64,000 nucleotides of DNA from Protonemura montana (taxonomy: Eukaryota; Arthropoda; Insecta; Plecoptera; Nemouridae), in assembly GCA_947568835.1 (NCBI GenBank), contig OX387602.1, forward strand, positions 12,203,021 through 12,267,020, read 5' to 3'. Below are positions 1-14,030 of the stretch, piece after piece; within the stretch, counting starts at the first letter, position 1, and each line of letters begins with the position of its first letter. The notes beneath the pieces were generated by a model. That model saw only the letters and a program-made list of their open reading frames with translations, was not told the DNA's origin and made no database searches. The position numbers and the translations under genes were made by a program.

Positions 1-3000
1 CAGCTTACAAAGGCAGTTTTCCGAAAGAGTTTCTTCAGTGTAGCACCTCTCTTCTATAATAGCTTGCATTTCTTCTTGTTTCTTTAAGCTTCTCGATGGT
101 ACGCTTCAGTAATATCATGGTCCGTCAAAGACATCGTCCCTGTGATGTGGTTATTTGCCACAAAAACAAATCAAGGGTCTACATGTAAACAGCTTTTATG
201 AACTCGGCTGCAATTTGTAAGTCAGTTTCATTATAATGTCTTGGTCGTCTGCTAGGAAACTTTAAATCCGATTCGCACTGTTTTTGTACGGATTTCATTT
301 GACATTTGACTAGGATAAATTAGAATCAATACCACCCCTTCGCCGTCAGAGAGCGCTGGTTGTTTTTCTTGAACGCTGCTCGTGGGTGCGCTGTAGGTGG
401 CTTTGAGTGATACGTGGATCTGAACATAGTTATAGGTTACAGTTTAGTCGACTAATTAGACGAGATGAGAGATCGAAAGGCGAGAAGGAAAATGCTTTTA
501 ATTAACATTCCATGTTCACCTTCTCTTAGTGTGCAAATTAAAGGCAATAGCTGCCAAGACGACGAGCCATCGGCATTGCCATCGGGAGTTGCTAATGCCG
601 CACACCCACTCCGCCATTGATCCTGACGACCACCTATTTTTGTTGCCTGATTGTTGAATTAATTGTAAGCGACAGCAACGCACGTAGCATCAGTTAAAAC
701 GTATCGCTTGAAACGAGGAAAATCGGAGGGTGAAGCCGGGGACCACGTTCAATGCCTTTCCATTTGCTATCCGATTTAGTATCTCATAAAAAAGACATTG
801 ACAATATTGCTTATTGAGGTATAAGATAAAAAAGATCTTTGTGAATCGCCATTCAAAGGAATTTCCCCTGCAAGAGGACAGCTTTGGAATGAACCCGATT
901 TATTTGTGTGTTTACACTCGGAAGATTTTTTTCTCTGTGTAATTTCGCAGGATGACTTTGTGTAATTTGATTTGTTTTCGGTTTTAGTTAAAGCGAGGAT
1001 CTCACCTCTCCCAATATCCTTGGGCATCTTAATTGTGCACACTGAAGTAACATAAAAAAGCATTCACCGATCTGTCTTAAAAGTAAATGTCACACTGAAT
1101 AACGAATGACTCGCAATTGTGATTGAATCCAGCTACATTGCCCCACAAGCAGAAAAGCCATTCGAAAGACAAAACATTTGTAAAAAGTAGGCTATGGAGT
1201 CTCTTTGCTCCCAGCACCGCTCCGCTATGCGGCTTGAGTAGTCATCGCCGAGGAGACGTCGCCAGCAGAATAATCGGCGCGTTTGGGAGCACGGATTAAA
1301 CACCTGACGTACCGCGACTCCAAGCGGCGACGACGCTAGCAGCACTTGCAGATTCCTTCGTTCTCTTCAAAGTGACTCTTCCGCTGAGGTTTATTGCCGA
1401 ATCTTGACATTGCAATGCCAGTAAAATCTGCTTATTGCTTTTATGAATCTTCTCTGGATGACGTGCCTTGAACTGTCTATCTTCTTATTGGCTCCCTAGC
1501 TCCATTTCAGCACGGCGTTTAGTCTCCTTCTATAATATCTATTACATCCCGTTCCACCCTCGTAACGTCTTAAAACCTGATTACGTTTTCTCTGAGGAAG
1601 CACGACGAGAGAGAAATGGTTGTAGAGAGTTATATTCTTGTGTGAATTACGAGCGTACTTTCCTCCCGATGTTCAATTTCTATATCGTTCATTTCTCTCT
1701 TGCACGTTAACTCGTTTGCCATTTGCTATCTTCTGCGTATCACTTATTGTCTATCTCCAACTGACTGCTTTCTGCAGAGGGGGTCTGCTGAGGAATGGAA
1801 CTATCTTTGCAAGAATTTCCGGTGTCGAATCAAACGAAGAATTATGACGGACACTGGCTGGTAACTGGTTTCCCGTTCGGTCGGTCTACGGAGGATCGCC
1901 GAACGTACTAGCTGCCCAGTTGCCGTGGTCGGGCGAAAACCCAAAAGAAAATGCCATTAGTTCAAAATTGACTTAGAGGTCCGAAATTGAGCCCACGAAT
2001 AATTTCCTACATGACATTTTCGATAACTAACACACTCAAATTTGCTCTCGTGTTTTTGTGTGTACAGTGTAACTCAAGCTAACATTGCACACGGCACTTT
2101 TTCGTGGCTACACGCTTAATTTCGGAAATAGCCGAGAAAATTTATAAATGAGAATAAAGATAATTAAATCTTGTTTATTATGGAAATAACTATTAGTCCC
2201 CACAAATTAGTGTAAAGTAGCGTGGCGGCACTCTGGATGCTCGAAACTGTTATAATTAGCATTATTTTGTCAAAACCATCTGGAACTGGAACAAGCGTAC
2301 AAGTTACAATAAGTATAACAATTATCATTACACTTTATCTAAGAAAGCAAGCAAGTTTCACTATTATATTATTCAATAATATCTTACCGCACTCTATTAG
2401 GGATAATTATAATCGTTTTCTTAATGGAAAGTGTGCGGATAGGTATTAGTTTGCCCAGATCTTGAGACGATTTTGGTGGCGGCCTGAAGTGTATGGTAAG
2501 TGCTGGTTAAATCGTTTTCAAACGCCTCTAAACGCATTTCCACGACAAGCGATTGTATTAAATAGCGTCGCCTACACCGTTTCGTTGCATCGCAGACTGT
2601 GCATGGTCTACACACACGGAACTAGCACCGAATAAATCGCGCCAACATTTGCAAATAAGCACGTGACATTATAATACAATAATATTGGTTGAAGGGGTGG
2701 AACATGCTGTTCCTTGAAAGCTATCTCGTAAACACTCGTCGCAAGACTCCCGCGGATGTTTTGCGTGAAATGTTAACAGCAAAATGTAATAACGCAGCCT
2801 AATAAACATAAGGGAAGAGGAAAATGAGAGAGTAAGCTTGTGACACCGAACACAATCATCGCCTGGCAACAGATGTCCAACCTATAGTCGTAGAGTTTCC
2901 ATAATATTTTTCGCGTGATGTTCCATTGGAAAAAAAAAGAACTTGTGTGTCCACGACTTTGACGCCATAATCCATGTTGAAAAATACCTTAACCATAAGA

Positions 3001-6000
3001 ACAGAATTCAATTTCCCGGTTCCCCACATTTTTGTACAATGCTTTTTCCGCAATGTGTAAGCATAACTCATCTGAGAACTGCTTGACGAAAGCAGTTCGC
3101 TTGACACAATTGTATGCGGTTTTCCCGACTCGGCTTTTCGGTTCCGCTTAGTGCACGCGGAGCGGCGCGGTGCGAAGATCATACAATGTTGCCCCACTAA
3201 GTCATCCTGTCAACTGTGGCACTCATATCTGCCACCCCTAACTCTTCACAATGTTCAACTCACTTCTAATTAATCACATTACCCCTCACACAGTGTGCAC
3301 ACTTTAATTAATGCTTTTTACCTGCTTAGAACAACGAAAAAATCTCTCGTAATTCACAGACGAGAGAAGCGAGAGCGACGCATTGCACGACGACAACGTC
3401 GACGCCGACGCTATCTCACGCGTCGCCTGTTGGCATTCTGTGGGCGAGGATAGAGGGCTGACGAGGCAGCTAAATGGATGTGAGGTGGATTTGTGTGCAC
3501 AAGGCAATTGCTGGCATACTGACGACGATCACCCCCTGCCAACCCCCCCCCCCCCCCCATGCCCCATGCCCCTTTGTGCCACCCCGACGTCGAGATGAGC
3601 TCGAGATTTTGAGAGTTGCACGCATTAAATACCCTCCCCAGCCTAAACCTTGGCGAGAAGAGAGACAATGACAAAGAAATAGACAGTGCTCTAAACCATT
3701 CAAGTCAAATGATGCAAAAAGAAAGGAAGGTAAATAGTGCGAGGCACAGAGGAGTTTCCGTATATACAAGAGGGATTTTGGCTAATTTGTTTTCATAATT
3801 TATTCCTTATACATCCAACTAACGTCACATTTATTACACGAATGTTCCTCTATCTATTAACTGTAAGAGTAAGGCATGCGGCGAGGTTTTTCGAATCTCC
3901 CTGCTTTTCGTCGCTCTATTCGCTGGCATTTTGCAATGGGACTCGGTCTCCCCTTCCGACATTAGACGTGGGTGAAATGGCTCCCTGCCCCGCGTGATAT
4001 CGGCAAAAAAAAGCACCGAATTGGCAGTTGTCAGCCTTCGGCTTCTTGATTGATGGCTGACAAAAGTGTGACAGGCGAAGGCAATTATTTAAAATTATAG
4101 CTCGACTTCCGCCTACTTTCCCGGTCGTTTCGCCTGTTCGGTCTCGATAGGTTTTTCGATGGTTTTCCACAAGAGAGATAGACATGGTTGCGGCAACGCT
4201 CTACGCTTCGGCGTCGCCAAAGTCTGCAGCGCGTGGGGAGGGGGAATGGTCCGCACGACACAGGGGCAATGATAAGTGTCAGTTGTGAGGAGGTTTTGCT
4301 CTTTGATTTATTGTAACGAGCAAAGCTCGAGAAGAAACGTAGCCTGGTATATAACGGTGGCCTTCCTGCCAATATAAGGATATTCGCGAGTCCATCCTGA
4401 TAAAAGGTGGTCCTGAAACTTATGAGCGTCCCCCTATCCATCCGCTCGCCTCGCTGGTCTCATCCAGCATCTCCCCCGAGTTGCGGGCCGCGAAGAAAGT
4501 TATTTCGAAAATCGAAACTATCGCCGGCCGGGCCAGTCGGTATCACTCTTTGATAGCTCTAACGACAATTCACGCGGCTCCACAAACTTGTGCGATTTTA
4601 GTGCAGCGAAGCACTCAACTTTCGAACATATATCGTCGCGGTTATGACTTTGACTTGGGATCGATACCGCAAAGAAGATATACACACACACCAAGAGTTG
4701 GATCTCCGCATTTTTACCGAGTGCTATAATTTTGAAAGATTTGTTCTATTTCGGTGGTCTTCTAATTTTTTCTCGTGTTCCTTCCTTCGCCAAGACTCGG
4801 CTGTATGTCTCCCGCCCCGCCTCCCAGCCAGTGATTTGCATAACTCATTAAGATCGAGTTAGTCACTTTTTCTTGTACTTAATTAAGAAAGTTTCAATTA
4901 CATCGAAAGTTAAAACTTTGTGGATTTATTTCCAGTTGACTAAAAGTCAGGGTCTATGGTATTCAATGACTGGTGATGACAGCGCCGATGATGAACTCAG
5001 CACCTGGCTGCCGAATTTATCGGAATGCTACGTTGTCACTTAAAAATGTTCATTATTTGGATTGTTTTAAGCTAGCGCGCGCGACGAATTATCTTTCATT
5101 TAATAGTGTGACGGTGAATTAAAGCGTTGCTTTAAGTTAAAGCCATGCAGAGTGGTGGTTTATGATGACAAATAAACAGGGTAGAGTGTCGAGTCCCATG
5201 ATGCGCCAGTCCAAGTTAGCACAGACAGATCACCCCCACTTAATGTTACTTAATATGAAAAACCTTCTCTTAAATAGAGGCCATTTTTACACGTCGCGTT
5301 GCGGGCTACAACCTGTTATACATTCTAATTCCTGGCCTCGCCGCTGGGCGCAAATGAGGCGCGAATGTTGCTGCTTCTCGTCGCCCCCCTACCCCCAACC
5401 CACACCGCTACTCTGACTTGCTCTGCTTCTTTATCCGCTCGTATTCTTTACCCTTCTTTATATTCCCCCTTGCTAATTCGTCGAGACCTCTCAGTTCTCA
5501 CACCATCTAACCTAATTTAAACCGCTAGATGTTGTAAGTAAAAAGTCTTTCAAATTGACGCCTAAAGTTTTACAGGGGAAACGATATCATGAAATTAAAT
5601 GCAAAAATTATTCTGGAGGAAAGCGAACTTTGAGGTGAGATTTTTTTTCTAATATTTTCACAGTATTTTCGTAATTTCGTTTTAACATCTCTGGAATAAC
5701 TTTTTTTTTTCACTTTTGCAAATCACTTTTGGTAAATCGTACACATCCTGTCGTCTTAGTTCAATTAATTAATGCCTTTTCTTCATACGAGCATCAAACT
5801 AGCCACTTTTCTGCCGTAGTAGGTTCAATTTTGACGGTGGAGGAGCCGTTCCCGAATTCAAGGTCACTGAATATCGATCGCGCTGACTGAAAACAATACT
5901 AAGTAACTTGAGTTTTTTAAAACTTAGTTTCCCCAAAGTGTTTCCCAAACTTTGCTTGTGTTTGGTGCTCGTGTGGGTGCGTGTGTGGTCATTCCGTCGT

Positions 6001-9000
6001 GCTCTAATTTTAAGAGACAACCATACAATTCTTCCAGCCGTTGACACAGTACGTTTCCAAAAATGTCTCTGGTGATTTTTTTTTTTACCTCACATTTTTT
6101 CACATTCCCTACCCTGAGCAGCATTGAAATTATGAAGCTGAGAATTTTCTTTTAACCTTTCATTCTTTCGAGAAAGTTACAAAAGTTTTCTTTCCATCGT
6201 CACGTATTTTTCCAACGTTTTATCACATGAACTTATGTTCTGGTTTATACACAGTTCTGAACTAAATTTAATCTCTTCTTAACATCGGATCACGTAATGT
6301 TAGAAGTCTTTATCATTTATGATGAATTGTTCGCTGTACATCAAATTTCCAACAAAACTTCGAGACCACGTTTCTTCTTAAAGTTTTCAACGTGATCGAC
6401 AGGTGAGAAAAAATAGATAAGAGTGAAATTGCCTTTTCATGCAGATTCGTTGAACGAGTTTTGATGGTTTTAAAGTAAAAATAATGTTTATTCATCAAGT
6501 TTTAATTAGACTCTTGCAAGCGAATATATTCCCCCTGAAATGCAAAGAAAGCGTCCACGAAAACGAGACGCTAGTAATAGTATGCTCAAAGCAACGCTCG
6601 GCCCGCAGCGACAACTAATTGGAAAGATATCATGATTACAATTTAGTGTCGCTGTTACGGACGCCGTTAACGCCGTCAACGCCGTCAAGCCTTGCAGATC
6701 GATAGCCGTCAACAGTAAACCGCTTCCCTAGATGTCAGAGGTTTTGTCAGAAGGGTGCGTCGTCATTGATGGGTTTTAACTGCGATGCACCCCAAAGTGG
6801 AGACAATTATTCCGGAAGCAAAATACAGGAATTCTTTTATTTTTCACTTTCTATTTGAATTTACAAGCTGAATGGAGAGAAAATTGCTGCATAACTTCCG
6901 TAAAAACACTGGAGATTTTCGCCAGTTTTACGTGGTTTCTGAAAGTTACTGGGGTGTAAATTTTCTTTTCTCTCACGATGGAAAAAATAATAGTATTCTG
7001 TCAGTTTATTTTAGTTTTCTGTTGGTACAAATTCTTTGTAAAATACACGTTTTGGTGGATGGTCTGGACATAACCGCTTTTGGATATACCGTCCCACTAC
7101 TACGATGTTAATACATTCTGGGGTTAGACTCGTCCCTTCTTGGGGTGAGGCAATGACCGGTACTTCATTGAGTCTGGAGCTCTGATTGAGTTTGTCCTCA
7201 TCTCGCAATAGCAAGTTAGCGTCAGGCCATTTGACAGGACAGCAGAGAATCAAATTAATAGCGTGCCGGAATTTTGATCGGTCTCGTCATGTACGAATTA
7301 GCCCGAGATGTCCGACAATATCATGTGCTCGGGGTTAATCAGTGGAACGAGGATTTGTTCAGTTGTCGGGTTGAATTCGGTATTTGGATCGCATTAATAC
7401 CATCAAAATGTTTCTTGAATAAATTAAATTTGTACGCTACATGATTTCCTAAGGTCAGTAACTTAGCAATCATAACTTTGTATTTGTTATTACTTCTGAG
7501 GAATTCCGGTAATTTGTTTACAATTGTATTGCCCCGATTGTGATTTGTTTTTAAGAAAGCTGCCCCATTTAACTAAATTTCTGTGTACGGTTTGATAATT
7601 CAAGAATTCTGTCTTCTAAATGTGAGAACATTTTGAAATTCAATCGATAAAGGTCGCTAGAGATTTATAAAATCGCCCAGCCTGTCACTTTTCCAGGAGT
7701 TTGTCTAGATGGAAACAGTAGAGATGTAAGATTTTAAGTAATTTTCGCCTGCTACATTTCTCAATACGCATTTACTTCTTTACAAATGGAGGTGGCAAGA
7801 GCAAAACCTGGAAACTTCCGACTGACAGATTAGTTTTTATTACTACTTTCTTTTTTAAATATGCAAATAGATGTTTAAAACATCCACTTTATCATATTTT
7901 CTCCAAAGATCTTCGCCAAAAACGTAACTATTAAGAATATATTTAATGCTTTGGTAATACGACAGTCACGTGTCTTTAACTGTTAAAAATATAAAAGTGA
8001 AAAATGACGAGGCGGAAGTTTAAACCACGTTGTAGATGAACTCCTGTGGGAACTTACGCTCTGAGAGCATAAGGGCACGTCACTTGTACAAATAGGGAGG
8101 CTCTTAAACCTAGCTCAGCTCAAAGCAACGCCATCCAGCACCACGGTGCCTCTTCACTGATATTTGCACAAGCAATCTCTCTCAAATAAGTCTACAGTGT
8201 GAAACCAATCTTGAGAATTTAATTATAACAGAAGTCTATGACAATATCAGAAGAACCGTGCATAAGTAATACGGGAATGGCACTTTTAAAATCTCATCTT
8301 TCTATCTATAGAGTACCATTTTTGTACTGTACCACCTCTCGACGGTAATTGCATAGATAAAGTCTAGTTTTCGATCAAATTCAAAACCATAAAAATAACA
8401 CTGCCGATTACCGATCTGGACCTTTCGGTTTCGTTCAATAAAAGTTAATTGCACCTAATGGCAATATTTTGTGTAAAGAGACATTTAATTAGTGAGATAG
8501 TCTCTAATTTCCATACAACCGTGCTACATTCGAGATAGGATAATGAACGAATGCTGACTTTTATTCGTTTTGCCACTTTGGTCTCTCGCCTTCCTAGGGC
8601 ACGATCCTAGTAATGCCACGTTACGTTTTAGTGTAGCCAATACTGAGGTGTGCTGCTGGCAAGTGGCATGCTTTAATGACCTTCTATACCACCTTAATCA
8701 TGGCAAAAGCACTCATCCAATGCAGCTTTTACTTATTAACGAAACGATATCGCATCCCTGCTTTCCTATACCCCATAGCCTAATTGCAACGTATTGCCTA
8801 CATCTGGGAATTTGCATAAAAAGCTATGTACAACCTAAGGAGCTATATATGGCTTTGGAATTTTCATATTTATAATTAACAATTTCAAAAATGCTGATCC
8901 CTTAACGTTCGGATGTTCTATACTAAAAGCAAATCAGAATCATTTTAAACTCCGATATAAAATAATGTAATATTATTTACTAAAAATCGGGAATAACAAT

Positions 9001-9989
9001 TTGAAATCCAATCAAACTTTTAAGTATCATAGAAGTAAATAATGCGAAGATATGATAGCTTACTAGAGTTTGCATATTCTGGTCCTTGGACAATTTCCAC
9101 GCTTGTGCCGGTCCAAAATTTCTAATCGCATTTGCGACTCCCCATCCCCTCTTCGCTCCTTCCAGCGTGCCACAATCCTTTCTCTTATAATTTCAAATCT
9201 TCTAATAAATTATCTACATCCTTGTGTGTATGTGTATTGTTCACTGAATAAGGTTTTAACCCCTTTATCTGTGTATGTATTGTATTTGGTTCGTTCCTCG
9301 GGAGGTATAAGTCAAAACTCAGAAGTAGGAATGGCTACTAGAGAATATGCTAGAGAGAACAATGAATTTGCCGAAGCAATATAAACCTTTGGTAAATACA
9401 GTAAATCAAGATCGCTCTGTCCAGAATTGTATGGCTAAAGGATCTGTAAATGTCCCATCCCCATAACCAGTCATAGATTAGCTACGGGGCACGCTGGGAT
9501 CCGCATTCGCTATTAGCCTGTGGTGCTATATATGCTCTGGTAACAGGACCACTCTACGCCAATAGGCACATACGAAGATGCGGCAGCCATAGTGCGTTTA
9601 GTTGCTTCTAAACGAGTCTAATTTCGGGTGAAAAGACATTCTAGCAGTCGCATGCTTCTCTCGTCTCCCGCTTCACGTCGCGATAAACTCACTTTATTGG
9701 GCTAATTTAGGTAGAGTTATAAAGCAAGGTGGGATTTCATTTCGTATATATACGTGTATCTTGTAACGTTATAAAACAGGTGCTTAAACGATTCGTGTAA
9801 TTGCCAGTCAACTAATTTTGTGTTTGTATTTTCTAAATTGTTGTAGTAATAAAATGTAAATTGTCATAATTGTGTACGTTATATTTTGTAAATCTCTGCA
9901 ATGCTTGCAACTGGGGACTAAATATTTGATACGTAGTTTGTTTTTTGGAGAATCGCCGTACGTGAATGCCAATGATCCTGGCAATTCTG
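1..9989. other. AT-rich non-coding stretch, no gene seen
   Basis: Open frames here are short (about 60-105 codons), often lack a true ATG, match no family I recognise, and show no chain of compatible splice sites. The stretch contains a 16-base C run at 3,543-3,558 beside a C-rich tract, and ordinary A/T runs. It could be intergenic DNA, a long 5' intron or a regulatory domain of a flanking gene. The sequence alone does not decide. Confidence 0.6.
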
Positions 9990-10350
9990 TGGAATTGACC
10001 GTAACACGTGTGTCCACCATTGGGTAGAGCACGTATGAGCAGCGACCTCCGGAGCTCAACGGCCGGCGGCTGGTGCTAAAGACGACGATGTCAGCCGTGG
10101 CGCCTCCTTTGCGAATCGCGGGCCGCGTATCGTGGGGGCACGATCCGATCGTAACGTAGCCGCAAAAGCATCCCCTTCGTACGATACCCCGTATATTAAC
10201 ACGTTCGCACGGCCAGGCCTGCCGAGGCGCAATTCGGGCTGGGCCGGGCTGGGCCGCGATGGGCGAACGCAGGCAATCACCAAGAGACGAGGAGATACGA
10301 CCGACACAGGGGGCGCGCCGCGCGACCAACATTATTATTTCACTCCTCAG
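9990..10350. promoter_or_regulatory. GC/CpG-rich island, possible promoter
   Basis: A sharply bounded GC-rich, CpG-rich block sits in otherwise AT-rich DNA. It is rich in GGCC, CGCG and GGGCCG words between about 10,040 and 10,330. A GTAAGG donor-like site follows at about 10,349, so this could be a non-coding first exon with its promoter on the + strand, possibly for the zinc-finger gene 16 kb downstream. That link is inference. Open frames cross the island on both strands, as expected for GC-rich DNA, and none is a recognisable protein. Confidence 0.35.
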
Positions 10351-10794
10351 TAAGGGGGAAATATTCCGGGGATTTTATAAGTGCCGGTTGAGAAGTGATG
10401 TGGGTAAATTTGTAGCTACAGTAAAAACGTTTTTGAACACGTGTCATTTTGTGATAGTTTCTATCGCAGCTGTTATCGAATATCATGGACTCGGCACCTC
10501 CACTGGTTTGAGGAGATTTCTTTTATATCTTGTTGTGTTTGATCCTGTGTTGGACCTGGCCTTCTAGGAAGGATTTTACTGCAATTTGATAAGAATGACG
10601 AATCTCCAAGGAGTAAAAACACGAGGATTTGAATCGCTCTGATTGCGTCACATTAATTCAATCTCGAGTAACTGTATTTTGACATTGGATACATTTCTAC
10701 AAATAGGTTTATCCTGTGAAATCTTATTTAAATTACAAAAAGTACAATGGGTAGCGTATTTTATTTTTAGCAACACTACTAACCTCTCAAAAAA

Positions 10795-10862
10795 TGGTGC
10801 CCAATCGGGAACTCGAACTCCGGTCTGTGATTTGTGAATCCAAATCCCATCATCGTCCAACA
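10795..10862 (-). repeat. tRNA-like SINE or tRNA pseudogene remnant
   Basis: On the minus strand a tRNA B-box-like sequence (GAGTTCGAGTTCC) is followed by a GGCACCA-like 3' end and then a T run that would serve as a Pol III terminator. The D arm is degenerate and a proper cloverleaf does not form. It is more likely a tRNA-derived SINE remnant than a working tRNA gene. Confidence 0.4.
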
Positions 10863-11787
10863 CTACGTAATTCAACACATTCACCACCTATAAAAAAGGA
10901 CACCCGATTCCTAAATCGTAGTAATTCAAATATCATTGCCATTTCCCCACTCAATCTCTCAAAAATATAGGTACCTACGTGCTCAAAAACATGATACACA
11001 TAAAGCACCCCAGTTGAGTAGATTACATTGACTTGTAACACACGTATATACCTACCGAATACACGTTACACTAGAGCAATACCAATAAGTCATGCACATT
11101 TTGAATCAGGTTTCAAATAAAAGAGTGTCATGGATGTATGGATGAGAATGGTTTAGCATAAACCACATTATATACGAGGCTTGGTGTTAATCCAGGAAGC
11201 AATTAACATGGAGGCAGATGCCTGCCATCAATTCAATGGTTAACGATGGTGAAGCCTACCCACGGACTGATTGATAGAATGGCCGGCCAGATTATCAAGC
11301 AATCCCCTTACTCCGCGCAGGGATCATTCAATACAGATCGCACTAACAGGCAATCATAGCAATCGCAACGATATTGCAGCGCAAGTTTGCGTAGTGTCGT
11401 ACATAACACCATGCCACTCGGCCCCAAATTATCCGTTACACTAACACGCCGTTTAAATCACGTGTTACGTGCGATTTTTTTATTATCTCGTGTAATATCT
11501 GGCCGCGTCGCGAAAAGGACCATCGTTTTGTTTTATTTCCTGGTGATTTCCTTTTCTTATATATTATTTAACTTCGCGGAAACGAGTTGTTTTGCCAGAA
11601 TGATTCGGCGATACAAAGCATAGATAATGTTATGGTTTGAACGTGTAAAAAAAAGGAATTTAAGTTTTTTTTATTAAGAAAGCAAAGAGCAGAGGTCATT
11701 GGAGAGTGAAGACAAAGTGTGAGAGATAAGAGGACGTCGAGCTTCCGGTAGTTCTCACCAGTGGCGCTCTTGGCCGGGGTCCCTCAA

Positions 11788-11812
11788 GCGTCGGCGTTGG
11801 CGTCGGCGTCGG
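11788..11812 (-). repeat. GTCGGC repeat, partner of 15,823-15,847
   Basis: A 25-base block of GTCGGC/GTTGGC units is the exact reverse complement of the block at 15,823-15,847. It is low-complexity GC-rich sequence in an AT-rich region. Confidence 0.8.
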
Positions 11813-12952
11813 GTGAGAGAATCAGGGGTGAGGTTGGGGCGGCTGGGGGGGGGCTACGGGGTGCTCGTGGGGTTTTGGGGTGGGGTGCATAATAATTCCA
11901 AGGCGCGTGTATAATTGTTACGCAATAACTCATCAAAACGAAGACAAGTAATGGCCATTGCGAATGATGAACGCCTTATTTGCAGTCGGAGAGTGCTGGA
12001 ACTCTCGCAGGAGGGATTTAAAAAAAAAGTAATATTGTTTTTTTTTCTTCCCCAAATGAGGACGCTATTTCATGAGAAACAAACATGCCAGTGTAATGTT
12101 ATAAATAATTCACGGACCATTGCTCTGATTAGTAAGAAACTTTGAATTCATTGTTGTCTTATATTCGGTGGATAGTTTTCTTGATGGTCACAATTCCTGT
12201 CTAGATTTTGATGGCTAATCCATCATTTTAGAGATTGCACTGTATGACTGATATTCGATCTGTTGAATCGTCAACCACGTCCAGCATTTACTGCTGCTCA
12301 ATAAAACCTAGTCAACAGTTTACCATATTTTTGAGCTATGAATCTGACAATTAGTGTATCGTGATAGTAATCGAACTTGATTCCCACAATTCAAATGCAA
12401 TGCATAGTTTTTTTTTTGGATCAAGTATCATGTTTTTCTTGTTTAAAGGTTGACATATTTCTTGTCGGATTAGATTGCATTGGAGTGTAGTTTTAAGCAT
12501 AGAATAGGTGAAGCAAACAAGCATATTTGATATTTTTTTCTTATTATTTGTGTAAGCCATAAATTTCTTATATCCAGCTATTGGAAATACATCAATTAAC
12601 TTCAGAAACGTGTGTACCCACTGTGTTGTTAGTTCCTAACCATACTTAGAAAAGTTTTAAATATGAATCAATTGATAAACTTTCTTGCCCACATTTCTCC
12701 AGATATAACCTAGACTCATAATAATAACTTCATTTTAGGCGAACTTAGACAGAGAGAAAAGCAATAATTACTATTAGTTATTATTTCCAACTAATGTCTC
12801 ATGTGATATAGAAGTCGGTTTGGTTGGCTGGCTGGCAGGCAGTGGGAAACCGCCCAGCAGACTAAACCCCCATAAATAATCTTCGTGAACGTGGTCGCTA
12901 AGTCTGGAGTTTATAGCGAGCACTGCCTCCAGATCTTATATGTAAACGTGCA

Positions 12953-12954
<2 letters not shown>

Positions 12955-12986
<32 letters not shown>
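12955..12986. repeat. Uninterrupted C run of 32 bases
   Basis: Thirty-two consecutive C residues, directly visible. Such runs are slippage-prone, and the exact length in the assembly may be unreliable. Confidence 0.95.
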
Positions 12987-12987
<1 letters not shown>

Positions 12988-14003
12988 TGCGTTTCAGTTA
13001 CCGAATCTCGGCGATTTGAGATTTACTGTTTCTTAAAAGTCTTCCTCCTGGCGAGGATATGAAAAGATGATTATCTTACAGAGGTTGCTTCACTAAGCAT
13101 CGAATTGGGATAATTAGGAAAATTGGACGAAAACTTGAATGATACGTTTAATCTGTGAATTAAACGAACAGAATATTTTATAAACGCTTATTTAGCGAAA
13201 TTTCTACTAATTTTGGGTTTTTTTATGTTGTTTTTACGTCTGTCTGAGATAAATCTGAGATTAAATTGTAAAAAACGAAAAAAATATAATAATTGATTGT
13301 ATCATATCAGCTATGAAATATCACATAACCAACTGAAATCTGTCAATAAATCATCATCTACATCCATCTCATCAACAACAATCCATAATTTCCGCAACCA
13401 ATCAATCCTGTGATTGACTAGCAAACACAGACGCAGCTATCTCATCGGTTCCAATACCCATAACTCCACCTCTCCCACTGCATTTCTATCCTGTCAATCA
13501 TCGTGTCATCGATAACTCACTCACCTTCAATCACAATCACGCACATATTTGCCCTCCAAAAGTAATTACACTCATAGATGGCAATTCACCATCGAGGCAC
13601 TCTTCCATTGGATGAAATTTAACGTTAATGCCATTCTGAAATGCAATCGTATCTCAGATTTACTAGACTCACAAATCGTGTATATCATTTCTATGGGCCT
13701 CTCGGGTTATAACAATTTATGCCTCTTTTAAAATACTTGTTTTTAATTGCTAGACTGAGAATTACTCCCTATAGATGAGGAATAAGATACGACTGTAATA
13801 AAAATGTTCTGTGCAAAAGTTGGTACAAGATTAGAAGCGATGGGGTTATATTCTTTTACTTGGAACTAGTAAATATTACTACGCGTTTTGTGTAAACTTT
13901 CCATAAGCATTGCTTGTCACGTCTGCATTCCACCCTATGAAGTATTTCCGTCGAGAAGCACGAATTTTGATTATTTTATTTGCAAAACTTTGTATATACA
14001 TGC

Positions 14004-14030
14004 AAAAAAAAAAAAAAAAAAAAAAAAAAA
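14004..14030. repeat. Uninterrupted A run of 27 bases
   Basis: Twenty-seven consecutive A residues. They could be a retroposon tail, but I see no recognisable retroposon body or target duplication beside them. Confidence 0.9.

Noticed and set aside
9808..10332. 174-codon minus-strand frame through the CpG island
   Set aside because: GC-rich DNA has few stop codons, so long frames arise by chance on several strands here. The product resembles nothing known and runs out into AT-rich sequence.
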